IMG/VR virus record: IMGVR_UViG_3300025671_000497
Coordinates: 1 to 24,714 of that record
Length of the DNA: 24,714 nucleotides
Direction: 5' to 3' (one strand)
Source of the DNA: a virus
Shown: positions 7,725 to 15,356 of the stretch, one piece after another
Layout of the letters: the number at the start of each line of letters is the position of its first letter
How positions within the stretch are numbered: position 1 is the stretch's first letter
The notes under the pieces: generated by a model
The model's input: only the letters and a program-made list of their open reading frames with translations
Told to the model about the DNA's origin: nothing
The model's database searches: none
Position numbers and translations under genes: made by a program

Positions 7725-8327
7725 ATGTTTTATCGACTAACAACAGTTGCCACCGCTGCGCTGTTTCCTCTCAATACGGCGCATTCGACTCCATCTCTTC
7801 CGCCACCAACCCAGGAGGTCCAATTGGCTACTTTTGAAGAGCGCTGCCAGCCCATCGCTGACCTGATCGCCAAAGGGGAAGGCACTTGGAACTCAGTCAA
7901 CAGGGGCCGTGCAGGAGACACTCCTGGAGGCATCAAGAGCATTACTGGTAGAGAGTTCCACCAGATGACAATTGAAGAGGTGCTCTGGCTTCAACGGGGC
8001 AGCGTATACGCCGTTGGCCGCTATCAGCTGATCCCTACCACCATGAAGCTGGCTGTCAAGTGGTCGAAGGTCGCCTGGTCCGAGAAATTTACCAATGAAG
8101 TTCAAAACAAGCTGTTCTGCACGCTACTGAGTCATAAGCGTCCACAGATTGGCCGCTACCTGCTCGGTGGAGGCTCCTTACAGTACGCTCTGGACTCCCT
8201 GGCCAAGGAGTGGGCTTCCGTGGCTTACAGAGGCCCCTACAGCTACTACAGCGGCATTGGCGGGAACCGTGCTCATATTACGATGCATCAAGCTACGGTT
8301 GCGCTAAATGCGGGCAGAGCCCTATGA
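7725..8327 (+). CDS. Secreted lysozyme-like endolysin
   Basis: A 200-residue cell-wall hydrolase. Residues 1-20 form a signal-like segment (short basic start, then TTVATAALFPLNTA), suggesting export by the host Sec system rather than through a holin. The catalytic domain begins near residue 38: IAKGEGTWNSVNRG (about 48-61) carries the likely catalytic glutamate E52, and YAVGRYQLIPTTM (about 95-107) is the substrate-cleft motif seen in phage lysozyme or transglycosylase-like enzymes ('AVGRYQxIPxT'). The C-terminal part is helical and ends GRAL. The ATG at 7725 places the signal peptide at the N-terminus; a longer frame upstream crosses the terminator. It is first in a unit ending with an M23 peptidase. 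Confidence 0.75.
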   Translation: MFYRLTTVATAALFPLNTAHSTPSLPPPTQEVQLATFEERCQPIADLIAKGEGTWNSVNRGRAGDTPGGIKSITGREFHQMTIEEVLWLQRGSVYAVGRYQLIPTTMKLAVKWSKVAWSEKFTNEVQNKLFCTLLSHKRPQIGRYLLGGGSLQYALDSLAKEWASVAYRGPYSYYSGIGGNRAHITMHQATVALNAGRAL

Positions 8328-8328
8328 T
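8323..8328 (+). promoter_or_regulatory. TATGAT box over the endolysin stop codon
   Basis: TATGAT includes the TGA stop of the endolysin gene and lies 25 bases before the ATG at 8354. It is one of several such boxes in the window. No good -35 is seen. Confidence 0.3.
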
Positions 8329-8353
8329 AGGCCAGTACCCAGGAGATCCTCTT

Positions 8354-8512
8354 ATGACTAAGGATTTCACCGTCGTTTACCAAGATGGGAACGGCACTCG
8401 TCGCGAGCTGTACATCAAGGCATATTCAATGTGCCATGCCACCTTGACGGCCCGCGAACTCTTACCACAGTGCGTTGAAATAGTACGCACATACCATGAT
8501 CCAAGCTGGTAA
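8354..8512 (+). CDS. 52-residue protein, unknown function
   Basis: The first half is beta-strand-like (FTVVYQDGNGTRRELYIKAYS) and a short helix follows (ATLTARELLPQCVEIV). I chose ATG 8354 because an AGGAGA ribosome-binding site precedes it at good spacing; ATG 8324 would instead overlap the endolysin stop. The stop overlaps the next start as TAATG. No motif identifies it. It belongs to the run of tiny genes between the two wall hydrolases. Confidence 0.55.
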   Translation: MTKDFTVVYQDGNGTRRELYIKAYSMCHATLTARELLPQCVEIVRTYHDPSW

Positions 8513-8769
8513 TGACCAAAGTCTTCAAAAACCCTGAAGCCACCAAGTTATGCGAAGAGATTCGCTGGCTTTATAACATCAACTCCCGCGACAAATGGGT
8601 CGCCCGCCCCCGTCACGGCGCCAAGCAAATCGTAGTTGGGCATCCTGATTACTGTAACGACCTGGACATTTCTACTCAGGTTGATGCGCTAATCTACTCA
8701 CTGGAGCACTTGGGTCTCGCCGAGGCCTTTGGCTATACCATTCACAACCTCGCAGACGACCCTGTATGA
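8512..8769 (+). CDS. 85-residue protein, unknown function
   Basis: It begins at a TAATG overlap and ends overlapping the next gene by 4 bases (ATGA). The sequence is mixed helical (ATKLCEEIRWLYNI near residues 10-23; VDALIYSLEHLGLAEAFGY near 58-76) with a basic loop (RDKWVARPRHGAKQ). No membrane segment, metal site or known family is visible. Confidence 0.6.
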   Translation: MTKVFKNPEATKLCEEIRWLYNINSRDKWVARPRHGAKQIVVGHPDYCNDLDISTQVDALIYSLEHLGLAEAFGYTIHNLADDPV

Positions 8770-8999
8770 CCCACCTCTACATCTACGCCTTTCTGGCGGC
8801 TCTCGTGATCCTGTTCCCTAAGGATGCCCTCCTGCTGCCTCTCTGGGTCGAGGCCCAGATCAAGCTTCATTACGTTAATGCAAAAATGTTCTGGTGCGCT
8901 TGGACCATGCATCGTAAACTGAAGAAGGACTTCGGCGCCCTTGGGTGGCCGGTCCCACCGTTCAAATTCATCCCCATCTGGGAGAGAGAGCAACTATGA
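8766..8999 (+). CDS. Small membrane-associated protein, holin candidate
   Basis: A 77-residue product with one strong N-terminal hydrophobic helix (residues 3-18), a second amphipathic helix rich in tryptophan and methionine (WVEAQIKLHYVNAKMFWCAW), and a proline-rich tail (GWPVPPFKFIPIW). It lies three genes after the endolysin and before the M23 enzyme, a position where holins are common. The pattern resembles a small protein I recall from cyanophages. Holin function is inference from size, position and hydrophobicity only. Confidence 0.5.
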   Translation: MTHLYIYAFLAALVILFPKDALLLPLWVEAQIKLHYVNAKMFWCAWTMHRKLKKDFGALGWPVPPFKFIPIWEREQL

Positions 9000-9148
9000 G
9001 CTACAGCGCAATCCGCAAGAAAGGCGCCTCCTACGCCCGCGACGGCCACAAGCTTGGAGACTTCGGCAAGAAGACTTCGATTGGTGATGGCAAGCGCAAG
9101 CGTGGCTCGCTCAAGGGATCCAAGAAGTATAGAGGTCAGGGGCGGTGA
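8996..9148 (+). CDS. Very basic 50-residue protein
   Basis: The start overlaps the previous stop (ATGA). The product is rich in lysine, arginine, glycine and serine (GDGKRKRGSLKGSKKYRG near the C-terminus), so it is likely disordered and nucleic-acid binding. No fold motif is visible. It could be a DNA condensing or virion-associated peptide. The stop overlaps a GTG start for the next short gene. Confidence 0.5.
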   Translation: MSYSAIRKKGASYARDGHKLGDFGKKTSIGDGKRKRGSLKGSKKYRGQGR

Positions 9149-9312
9149 ACGATCTACCACCCCCGCCGGCCTTTATCCAGGAAATCCCGAGTTCAGCGGT
9201 CGACGGGGTCCCAGTCTTCGGGGACTTTGAGATCCTGGTTAAGCCACCGTCCGATCCGACCAAGCCGCACCATACCGGTCTTGGTATTCAAGTCCCCTTT
9301 ACGATTTGGTAA
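9145..9312 (+). CDS. Proline-rich 55-residue protein (GTG start)
   Basis: Reading from GTG 9145, which overlaps the previous stop as GTGA, gives a proline-rich product (LPPPPAFIQEIPSSAVDG, later VKPPSDPTKPHH) ending in FTIW. No ATG exists in this frame, so it rests on the overlap pattern and the lack of any other gene here. The composition suggests an extended linker-like peptide. Function unknown. Confidence 0.4.
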   Translation: MNDLPPPPAFIQEIPSSAVDGVPVFGDFEILVKPPSDPTKPHHTGLGIQVPFTIW

Positions 9313-9314
9313 TC

Positions 9315-9443
9315 ATGACCTGCAACAACCCTGACTGCGAAAACAAGGATTGTCCCTGTGACAAAGATCAGTCCACGAAGGCCTTTGAAGCCTTCATCCA
9401 AGAAAACCCTTCTCGCCCTGAAGCAAAAATTTACGATGTTTAA
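9315..9443 (+). CDS. Cysteine-rich 42-residue protein
   Basis: ATG 9315 follows the previous stop by two bases. The N-terminus has four cysteines in a tight cluster (CNNPDCENKDCPC, residues 3-15), typical of a small zinc knuckle or metal-binding loop. A short helix follows (TKAFEAFIQE). It overlaps the next gene by 8 bases. No named family. Confidence 0.45.
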   Translation: MTCNNPDCENKDCPCDKDQSTKAFEAFIQENPSRPEAKIYDV

Positions 9444-9624
9444 GTTCCTTTTTGGTCGCCAACGTGAACTCAACTACCTCGTGTTCTACAAGCTCAAGGG
9501 CAGCGACTTCGTTGTTTGCACGACTATCAAGGGTGTTGACGAGTTCGACGCCAACCGCATCTTCGATCAAACTTATCCCGTTGAGTACCAACGACTGCCA
9601 AACACTACCAGACTAGCCCGATGA
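9436..9624 (+). CDS. 62-residue protein, unknown function
   Basis: I chose the ATG at 9436 over an earlier in-frame GTG because the upstream stretch is used by the cysteine-rich gene. The product has two beta-strand-like segments (LNYLVFYKLKGSDFVVCTTI) and a short helix with a tail ending in LAR. The stop overlaps the M23 gene start by 4 bases. Function unknown. Confidence 0.5.
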   Translation: MFKFLFGRQRELNYLVFYKLKGSDFVVCTTIKGVDEFDANRIFDQTYPVEYQRLPNTTRLAR

Positions 9625-9950
9625 TCATCCTCCCAGTCACAGGCCCCGTCATTCAGGAGCCATCCCCGCACCATCAAGGAATCGACCAGGCCTGCTTGCT
9701 TGGTTCCGAGGTTCGCGCCATGGGGAATGGTTACGGGAGATTTCACTGGAGCCGTGACATGGGATGGGTTTTTACTCAGGAGACTTTTGTCGGCACCATC
9801 TCCATTAGCCATTTGCACTACAAAGGCGTCGACGGCTTCTATCAGGCCGGCCAGGTTGTCTCTCAGTGCGGTTCCACGGGAAGGCTTTCTAGAGGGCCTC
9901 ACGTCCACGTAGAGGGGCCTCCCGTCATCAACTCATTCTTTGGGTTGTAA
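9621..9950 (+). CDS. Minimal M23-family metallopeptidase
   Basis: A 109-residue peptidoglycan peptidase-like protein comprising only the catalytic core. Zinc-ligand motifs are visible: HHQGID (H18, D22, the 'HxxxD' motif) and GPHVHVEG with the HxH pair (H94, H96). Between them lie SISHL (H64) and the typical GQ...G.TG.S.GPH run (77-94). M23 enzymes cleave peptide cross-links of the cell wall. No signal peptide or membrane anchor is present, so it needs a holin, or acts from the virion. It is last in the endolysin unit and overlaps the previous gene by 4 bases. Confidence 0.8.
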   Translation: MIILPVTGPVIQEPSPHHQGIDQACLLGSEVRAMGNGYGRFHWSRDMGWVFTQETFVGTISISHLHYKGVDGFYQAGQVVSQCGSTGRLSRGPHVHVEGPPVINSFFGL

Positions 9951-9966
9951 CCGAATATTACGACTA

Positions 9967-9987
9967 AGGGCCTCCGGGTCCTTTTTT
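9967..9987 (+). terminator. Rho-independent terminator after the M23 gene
   Basis: AGGGCC-TCCG-GGTCCT (with one G-T pair) is followed by six T residues, 16 bases after the M23 stop. Confidence 0.8.
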
Positions 9988-9989
9988 CA

Positions 9990-9998
9990 TGCTATGCT
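9990..9998 (+). promoter_or_regulatory. Possible extended -10 for the nucleotide operon
   Basis: TGC-TATGCT follows the terminator at 9967-9987 directly and precedes the reductase start by 46 bases. The TGn extension is present and the hexamer matches TATAAT at four of six. No -35 could fit outside the terminator. Confidence 0.3.
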
Positions 9999-10044
9999 TT
10001 GGTTGTGCCGAAAGGCATACTAACCTCGCGTCTCAAAACCAGAT

Positions 10045-12342
10045 ATGTCCGACTTCCGTCCTCAAGCCCCAAGCGCCGAGACGGTCTTTCTTCGCACTTA
10101 CTCCCGCCGCAAGGAGGATGGCACCCGAGAGAGCTTCCAGGAGGCCATGACCCGCACGACGGACGACCTTGCCGACATTGGCAAGTTCACTCCAGAGGAG
10201 AAGGCCATCGTTCAGGAACAGGCCCTCGCGCAGCATGCATTCCCTTCTGGTCGTGCCTTCTGGGTCGCTGGTACCGAATGGGGTAAGAAGCCCGAGAACT
10301 TCTCTGGCTACTACAACTGCACTTCTACCCACATCCAAGACCTTCAGGCTTTTGGCCTGCTGGTTGATCTTGCTATGCAGGGATCTGGCACTGGCGCTGT
10401 TCTCGAGCAGGATGTGATCGACAAGCTGCCGCCCATTAAATCCAAACTCAACATCGTCCGCGTCAATCCCGTCGGCGACGCCCCTGGCAGCCCAGGCACC
10501 CACGTAATTTCCGACCAAACCAGCATCATGATCTCCGTCGGCGACAGCCGTAAGGGATGGATGGATGCTTACCAGGCCGTGATCAATGCTGCTTGTTACG
10601 GTCGTCCAGAGATGGACCTGACCCTGGACCTTGGCCAGGTGCGCCCTGCTGGAGAGCGTCTGAAGGGTTTTGGCGGAACCGCCAACCCCATCAAACTGGA
10701 GCAGATGTTCCGCAAGGTTGTAGACCTGCTGAACACCGCTGTGGGTCGCCAGCTGACTACCGTTGAAGCCTGCCTGTTGATTGATGAAGCTGCTACTTGC
10801 ATTGTTGCTGGTAACATCCGCCGTTCTGCGGGTATGCGTCAATTCTCGCAAGACGACAGCGAAGCGGCAACGGCGAAGCTCGGCCTCTACAGTCAGGACG
10901 AGGAAGGCAACTGGCGAGTAGACCCCAAGAAAGAAGCACTGCGGATGGCTAACCACACCCGCTGCTACCACACCAAGCCGACCTACCAGGAGGTTTTTGA
11001 TGCGGTAACACTGCAGTTTCATTCGGGTGAAGGTGCTATTCAGTACGTGCCAGAGGCAGTCGCTCGCGCCAATGCGGACCTGCTAGACACCCCTGCCGCC
11101 CGCAAGCGCTTCCTCTTTGCCTACACCAACGCCGGCCGTGACGCAGCCAAGGCGCAACTGAAGAAGGAGGCCCAGGGGCGCTATGAACTGGACGAGCGGG
11201 AGCTTGAGCACCGTATGGATCGCTACGGCCTGAATCCCTGTGGCGAGATTGTTGGCCGTGACTTCCACTGCAACCTTGCAGAGGTTCACCTCAACACCAT
11301 CGACCCCAGCGACTACGACGGCCTCGACAAGGCTTTCTATGCTGCTGGCCTCCAGGTAGCTGCCCTGCTCCAGCACAAGTTCGTGCACGAGCGGTACCAG
11401 TACAGTCGTGAAATTGATCCCATCGTGGGCGTCAGCTTCACAGGACTGTTCGACTTTTATATGCACGCCTTCGGCTATGGCTGGCTGGAGTGGATGATGG
11501 CTGGTCGCCCCGCTGGTGGCCGTGCCGACAAGATGTACAACGCAGCCGAGCAAGACTACCTGCGTCGTTTCCGTGAAGCCGCTCACCGTGGCGTGAAGGA
11601 TTATTGCTCCAAGCACGGTATCCGCACTCCCAACCGCATCACCACCGTGCAGCCTGCAGGCACCAAGAGCCTGCTCACAGGCGCCTCCAGTGGCTGGCAT
11701 CCGCCCAAGGCCCAACGCTTCATCCGCCGCATCACCCTGGGCGTCAACGACCCCCTGGTGCCCGCTCTGATTGAATACGGCTACAACGTCATCCCCGCCC
11801 AGAGTGCTCGCGACGATGAGGGCAACCTTCTGGACGACATCTCTGATCCCCGTGTGCACGAGGTTCTGGTAGAAATTCCTACCGAGGTGTCCTGGGCAAA
11901 CATTCCTGGTGTCGATCAATTCGATCTAGCCAAGCTGCCCGTACTCGCTCAGTGGGGCATCTACATGAATGTCCAGAACTTCTATACAGATCACAACACT
12001 TCCGCAACCATCGAGCTGCGTGATGATGAGATCGAAGACCTGGCCAAGGCAATCTACGAGGACATTCAAAACGATGGTGGATACATTAGCGCGGCTCTGC
12101 TGGCTCGCTTCGATGTCTCCGGCGGCACCTTCCCTCGCCTGCCCTTTGAACCTATCTCCAAGGAGCAGTACGACCTGGCCATCCTGCCCCGACAGGTAGT
12201 TGCCGAAACCGACGACCGAGATCTGCTCGCTATTCTGGAGAAGTACGACAGCTCTGAATGGTCGATCGAAAGCGTGGCTGGTTGCACAAATGCAAGCTGC
12301 ATCGCTAAGGCCGAAGCAGAAGAGCGGGAAGGGAAAGTATGA
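10045..12342 (+). CDS. nrdJ: Class II (B12-dependent) monomeric ribonucleotide reductase
   Basis: A 765-residue enzyme converting ribonucleotides to deoxyribonucleotides with adenosylcobalamin as radical source. Length and motifs match the single-chain triphosphate reductase type known from Lactobacillus leichmannii, cyanobacteria and cyanophages. Visible sites: C92 in YYNCTS and C409 in FHCNLAEV (the reducing pair), C399 and E401 in NPCGEI (radical cysteine and catalytic glutamate), the loop TTVQPAGTKS, and a C-terminal CTNASC pair (C747, C752) that passes electrons from thioredoxin or glutaredoxin. The frame is uninterrupted by intein or intron. It heads a unit with dCTP deaminase. Being oxygen-independent and single-chain, it needs no small subunit, but does need host cobalamin. 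Confidence 0.93.
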   Translation: MSDFRPQAPSAETVFLRTYSRRKEDGTRESFQEAMTRTTDDLADIGKFTPEEKAIVQEQALAQHAFPSGRAFWVAGTEWGKKPENFSGYYNCTSTHIQDLQAFGLLVDLAMQGSGTGAVLEQDVIDKLPPIKSKLNIVRVNPVGDAPGSPGTHVISDQTSIMISVGDSRKGWMDAYQAVINAACYGRPEMDLTLDLGQVRPAGERLKGFGGTANPIKLEQMFRKVVDLLNTAVGRQLTTVEACLLIDEAATCIVAGNIRRSAGMRQFSQDDSEAATAKLGLYSQDEEGNWRVDPKKEALRMANHTRCYHTKPTYQEVFDAVTLQFHSGEGAIQYVPEAVARANADLLDTPAARKRFLFAYTNAGRDAAKAQLKKEAQGRYELDERELEHRMDRYGLNPCGEIVGRDFHCNLAEVHLNTIDPSDYDGLDKAFYAAGLQVAALLQHKFVHERYQYSREIDPIVGVSFTGLFDFYMHAFGYGWLEWMMAGRPAGGRADKMYNAAEQDYLRRFREAAHRGVKDYCSKHGIRTPNRITTVQPAGTKSLLTGASSGWHPPKAQRFIRRITLGVNDPLVPALIEYGYNVIPAQSARDDEGNLLDDISDPRVHEVLVEIPTEVSWANIPGVDQFDLAKLPVLAQWGIYMNVQNFYTDHNTSATIELRDDEIEDLAKAIYEDIQNDGGYISAALLARFDVSGGTFPRLPFEPISKEQYDLAILPRQVVAETDDRDLLAILEKYDSSEWSIESVAGCTNASCIAKAEAEEREGKV

Positions 12343-12524
12343 GCGAGTTAAGTGAGGCCCTGGAGGAATTCAGGGCCCGCTTCATCTTCTACTCAGAGAA
12401 GGTAAAGCGAAAGTATCACTTCAAGGGCGACATTGATTGCGATGTCGTCTCCGGCGCCTGGGTGCGCTACCTAAGACTACGCAAACAACAGGAGGGCAAA
12501 AAGCTCGATGCCGACAATCGTTGA
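12339..12524 (+). CDS. 61-residue helical basic protein, unknown function
   Basis: It starts by an ATGA overlap with the reductase stop and overlaps dCTP deaminase by 17 bases. Residues 3-28 are helical (LSEALEEFRARFIFYSEKVK), and a second helix covers 38-55 (VVSGAWVRYLRLRKQQEGKK), basic at the end. Its place between two nucleotide enzymes hints at a link to dNTP supply, but no family is recognised. Confidence 0.55.
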   Translation: MSELSEALEEFRARFIFYSEKVKRKYHFKGDIDCDVVSGAWVRYLRLRKQQEGKKLDADNR

Positions 12525-13005
12525 CCACCAGATCACTGCATTAGCCAACAGGCGTGAGATGATCTCCCCCTTTAGGCCCGAACAGGTTAATCCCGCCAGC
12601 TATGACGTCAGGCTTGGTGATTACATCAAAGTCGAGACTAGAGATGGCTGGGTCGAACAGTTTATCGACAAAAGCACCTACAACATGACGCCTGGTCAGT
12701 TTGTTCTTGCTTACACTGAGGAGATCATTCGAATTCCTGAAAACCTCGAATGCATCTTTCAGCTGAAGAGCAGCAGGGGTCGAGAAGGTTACGAGCATGC
12801 CCTGGCTGGATATATCGATCCTGGGTTTTATGGACAGGTAACGCTAGAGCTATCCAACTTGAACCGTTACCACTCACTTCCTCTGTATAAAGGCCTGTTG
12901 ATTGGTCAGCTTCGTTTTGCCAGGCTCGACACTACGCCGGATCGGACCTACGCTCAAACCGGTCGTTATCACCTAGACATGGGTGCCCAAACGTCCAAAG
13001 GGTAG
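12508..13005 (+). CDS. dcd: dCTP deaminase
   Basis: A 165-residue member of the dCTP deaminase/dUTPase fold, converting dCTP to dUTP and ammonia. Motifs in order: NPASYDVRLG (28-37), KSSRGREG (87-94), GYIDPGFYG (101-109) and TLEL, whose E114 is the expected catalytic glutamate. It is shorter than the 193-residue bacterial enzyme, mostly at the C-terminus (GAQTSKG tail kept). Beside a ribonucleotide reductase it would supply thymidylate precursor. A bifunctional deaminase/dUTPase is possible but cannot be told apart here. A terminator follows 30 bases after its stop. Confidence 0.88.
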   Translation: MPTIVDHQITALANRREMISPFRPEQVNPASYDVRLGDYIKVETRDGWVEQFIDKSTYNMTPGQFVLAYTEEIIRIPENLECIFQLKSSRGREGYEHALAGYIDPGFYGQVTLELSNLNRYHSLPLYKGLLIGQLRFARLDTTPDRTYAQTGRYHLDMGAQTSKG

Positions 13006-13035
13006 GTAGCCTTAATATGAGTTCGAGATACCCAG

Positions 13036-13055
13036 GCCCCGTAAGGGGCTTTTTT
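13036..13055 (+). terminator. Rho-independent terminator ending the nucleotide operon
   Basis: GCCCC-GTAA-GGGGC (13036-13049) is followed by six T residues. It separates dCTP deaminase from the portal gene. Confidence 0.87.
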
Positions 13056-13146
13056 GTTGCTCAGGCAAACTAATAGGACGGGTGTGCGAGACGCCGCCGG
13101 TACTTTAAACATTCGGAGCGCGACGCTCATCATCGCTGAGAAAGCC

Positions 13147-14742
13147 ATGACACACGGCATCAACCACCCGGCCAACGACCCTTCCCTCGTTAGCTATCAC
13201 CGTCCAGAGCTTGTGCGCCTGCTGCCGCAGCTCGAACAGGCCTACGACTGCTGGACGCTACTCAATGGGGAGGGGCACGGAGAGTGTAAGGCAAAGTATC
13301 TCCACCAGGAGCCGGCGGAGCCCCATACTGCGTATCTAGCCAGATTGTCCAGGGCAACCTATGCCCCCATGTACCGGGACGCAATCAAGTCTTACGCAGG
13401 CCTTCTCAGTCGATTCCAAATGATTGATGTTCCGGGCACACTGGAAGAGCATCAATCTAACGTAGATCTGCAAGGCTCAAGCATTCAGAGTTTTTTGACC
13501 TTGTGCGATGAGTATGCGCTTCGCGACGGCGGCACCTTCGTCATGGTAGACATGATGCCGGAAAATGGTGTAAACAATTTCTTCGATGAGATGAATGATG
13601 GGCGTCATCCCTATTTCATGAACATCAAAAGGGCTGATGTTATCAATTGGCAAGTAAGCTACGAGCGAGGCCGCGAAACCGTTGAGCAGGTGACTGTGCG
13701 TCAGTTGCGTTCTACGCCAAACCCCGAGGGCCAGTTCGGCAGCAAGATTGAGCCAATTTACTACGTCCTGACACCAGGCAAGGTTGAGATGTATCGCCTG
13801 GTCAGGAGCGACGCTCAACGCTGGTCTAATGTGAAGATTGACGAGATTGCCACCTCCCTGCCCATCGTTCCCTTGATCTGGTATGGCGCCAGCACTAGCC
13901 GCTTCGCCCAGGGAGACCTTCCCCTGTCTGGACTGGCCGATCTCTCGATCCAGCACTTTAATCTGCGCTCCGACCTGGGCGAATTGCTGCACAAGTGTGC
14001 GATGCCGGTGCCTGTGCGTAAAGGCGCTCCCATCGGCCCCGACGGTAATCCTGCTCCGTTGATCCTGGGCCCCAACACCGCCGTGGATCTGTCCGCCGAA
14101 GGAGGTGACTTCAAGTTCGCCGAACCCTCCGGCAAGAGCCTTGAGCGCCATCAGAGCGAAATCGAGCACGTAGAGGCGCTAATGGACCGCTCCAGCTTGA
14201 ACTTCCTGTATGGCGCCAACATCAAGACGGCTACAGAGGCTTCCCTGAGAGCCTCCCAGGTTGCTTCCAGCGTCTCTGCGCTGATCCGCAACAAGGTGAG
14301 CATGTTTAACATCCTGGTCCGGATCTGGGCCTGGTATTCCGGCGAGGTTGATCAGATCACGCCAGAAACGGGTATTGCCATCAACGACTCGCTGATTAAC
14401 AAGCCCCTGGGCGCCTCTGAAATGGCTCAGCTGGTCAACCTGTACAGCCAGGGCCTGCTGTCCAAGCGAACCGTTCTCGACGAACTGCAGCGTGGTGGCG
14501 TGCTTGATCCTGACATGGTTATTGATCAAGAGCTGGAGCGACTTGAAGAAGATCGCCAGGAGGGCATGGATCAGGCGGCTGAAGAGGCCGAAGTCAAGTT
14601 AGACCAGGACCTGCAGCGTGCGGAGAAGTTCCAGGCCACAGCTCCTAACCAGCCGGGCCAGGCGGGCAACAACACCCCTTCTAGCGGCCAAAGCAGCTCC
14701 AACAAGAACCCTGCCGACAAGAAGGAAGAGCCGAAAGCTTGA
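13147..14742 (+). CDS. Portal protein (DUF4055-type)
   Basis: A 531-residue protein matching DUF4055 phage portal or capsid-associated proteins. The portal forms the ring at one capsid vertex through which DNA enters and leaves. Pieces typical of the family: an N-terminal helical region with AYLARLSRATYAPMYRD (about 62-78), FVMVDMMP near 133, PLILGPNTAVDLSAEGGDF near 304-322, the helix SLERHQSEIEHVEALMD, and the TATEASLRASQ segment near 360. The C-terminal 90 residues are acidic, then glutamine- and asparagine-rich (disordered tail). I chose ATG 13147; a longer frame from a TTG at 13054 runs through the terminator. The 90-base leader holds a hairpin (GAGCG-CGA-CGCTC, 13116-13128). It is far from terL and has no capsid gene after it. 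Confidence 0.8.
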   Translation: MTHGINHPANDPSLVSYHRPELVRLLPQLEQAYDCWTLLNGEGHGECKAKYLHQEPAEPHTAYLARLSRATYAPMYRDAIKSYAGLLSRFQMIDVPGTLEEHQSNVDLQGSSIQSFLTLCDEYALRDGGTFVMVDMMPENGVNNFFDEMNDGRHPYFMNIKRADVINWQVSYERGRETVEQVTVRQLRSTPNPEGQFGSKIEPIYYVLTPGKVEMYRLVRSDAQRWSNVKIDEIATSLPIVPLIWYGASTSRFAQGDLPLSGLADLSIQHFNLRSDLGELLHKCAMPVPVRKGAPIGPDGNPAPLILGPNTAVDLSAEGGDFKFAEPSGKSLERHQSEIEHVEALMDRSSLNFLYGANIKTATEASLRASQVASSVSALIRNKVSMFNILVRIWAWYSGEVDQITPETGIAINDSLINKPLGASEMAQLVNLYSQGLLSKRTVLDELQRGGVLDPDMVIDQELERLEEDRQEGMDQAAEEAEVKLDQDLQRAEKFQATAPNQPGQAGNNTPSSGQSSSNKNPADKKEEPKA

Positions 14743-14768
14743 CAGGAACCTTGAGACCCCCTTATATT
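14739..14768 (+). promoter_or_regulatory. Strong sigma-70-type promoter after portal
   Basis: TTGACA (14739-14744) and TATATT (14763-14768) are separated by 18 bases: a perfect -35 and a five-of-six -10. The portal stop codon TGA lies inside the -35 hexamer. Predicted transcription begins near 14775, about 19 bases before the next ATG. The 13 bases starting at the -10, TATATTGGGTGGG, recur at 17702. Confidence 0.75.
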
Positions 14769-14793
14769 GGGTGGGTCCTCAGCCAAAAAGCCA

Positions 14794-15003
14794 ATGTCAC
14801 CAGCTACAACTCCGCCCATCGTTGCTCGCTTTCAGTTCAAGCCTGAACGAGCCGCAGAATTCTCTTACAGTAGTGAGTTCGTCGAAATGCAGTTGGACGA
14901 GATCGAGGAGGTCATTGCTTACTGCGAGGAATTCCAGGATGCCCTGGTTGACTGCACGGCCTGCGTTAACGGCCGCATCATCTCCTTGGCGGACTTCAAG
15001 TAA
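14794..15003 (+). CDS. Acidic 69-residue protein, unknown function
   Basis: The ATG at 14794 lies just downstream of the strong promoter; a TTG further up would sit inside the -10. The product is acidic, with a helix VEMQLDEIEEVIAYCEEF near 31-49 and two close cysteines (DCTAC). Function unknown. The stop overlaps the next gene as TAATG. As the first gene behind a strong promoter it is probably well expressed, though no ribosome-binding site is obvious. Confidence 0.6.
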   Translation: MSPATTPPIVARFQFKPERAAEFSYSSEFVEMQLDEIEEVIAYCEEFQDALVDCTACVNGRIISLADFK

Positions 15004-15356
15004 TGCAGTCGGTCTACTCGTCTGGCAAAAAGCTCCGCTCACCTGGCGGCAGCTTCCTGTATATAGTGCAGGGTCCATGCTGCATGCTGTACGACCGAGA
15101 AGAGTTACCGTGGCCCTCTTGCAGCCTGCAGTGGCGTGGTAAGCAACCCAGCTGGAACCGTATAGGTCCCAGGTTCGTTGCCGACATCTCCACCTGCAGG
15201 TTCCCGTCGTACTCCGTTAAAGGATGCGACAACTGGGGCCACGAATGGGAGCAAACGCTTACCCTGTATCAGGAACGGATGTCAACCAGCCTTAAGAAGG
15301 CCTGGTATAGCAAAGTTCCAAAAGGTCACCCTTACCCAGAGTTTGCTTATGAATGA
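15003..15356 (+). CDS. Tryptophan- and cysteine-rich 117-residue protein
   Basis: It starts with a TAATG overlap. The sequence is rich in aromatic residues and cysteines (GPCCMLYDREELPWPSC; later TCRFPSYSVKGCDNWGHEW), with a helical stretch near 83-100. It has no signal peptide. The cysteines could bind metal but are not in a spaced zinc-ribbon pattern. It overlaps the next gene by 8 bases. Unrecognised. Confidence 0.55.
   Translation: MQSVYSSGKKLRSPGGSFLYIVQGPCCMLYDREELPWPSCSLQWRGKQPSWNRIGPRFVADISTCRFPSYSVKGCDNWGHEWEQTLTLYQERMSTSLKKAWYSKVPKGHPYPEFAYE

Noticed and set aside
10033-11919. Long minus-strand open frames (329 and 278 codons) opposite the reductase gene.
   Set aside because: They mirror the codon pattern of the reductase, have no family motif and no promoter, and the + strand protein has all catalytic residues of its family.
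13001-13034. GGGTA...GTTCGAGATACCC, looking like the T-arm and acceptor of a tRNA.
   Set aside because: Only about 35 bases separate the arms, with no room for anticodon and D arms; it overlaps the dCTP deaminase end.
13054-13146. Longer portal N-terminus from a TTG.
   Set aside because: The extension begins inside the T run of a terminator and crosses a hairpin; ATG 13147 starts where the family-like sequence begins.
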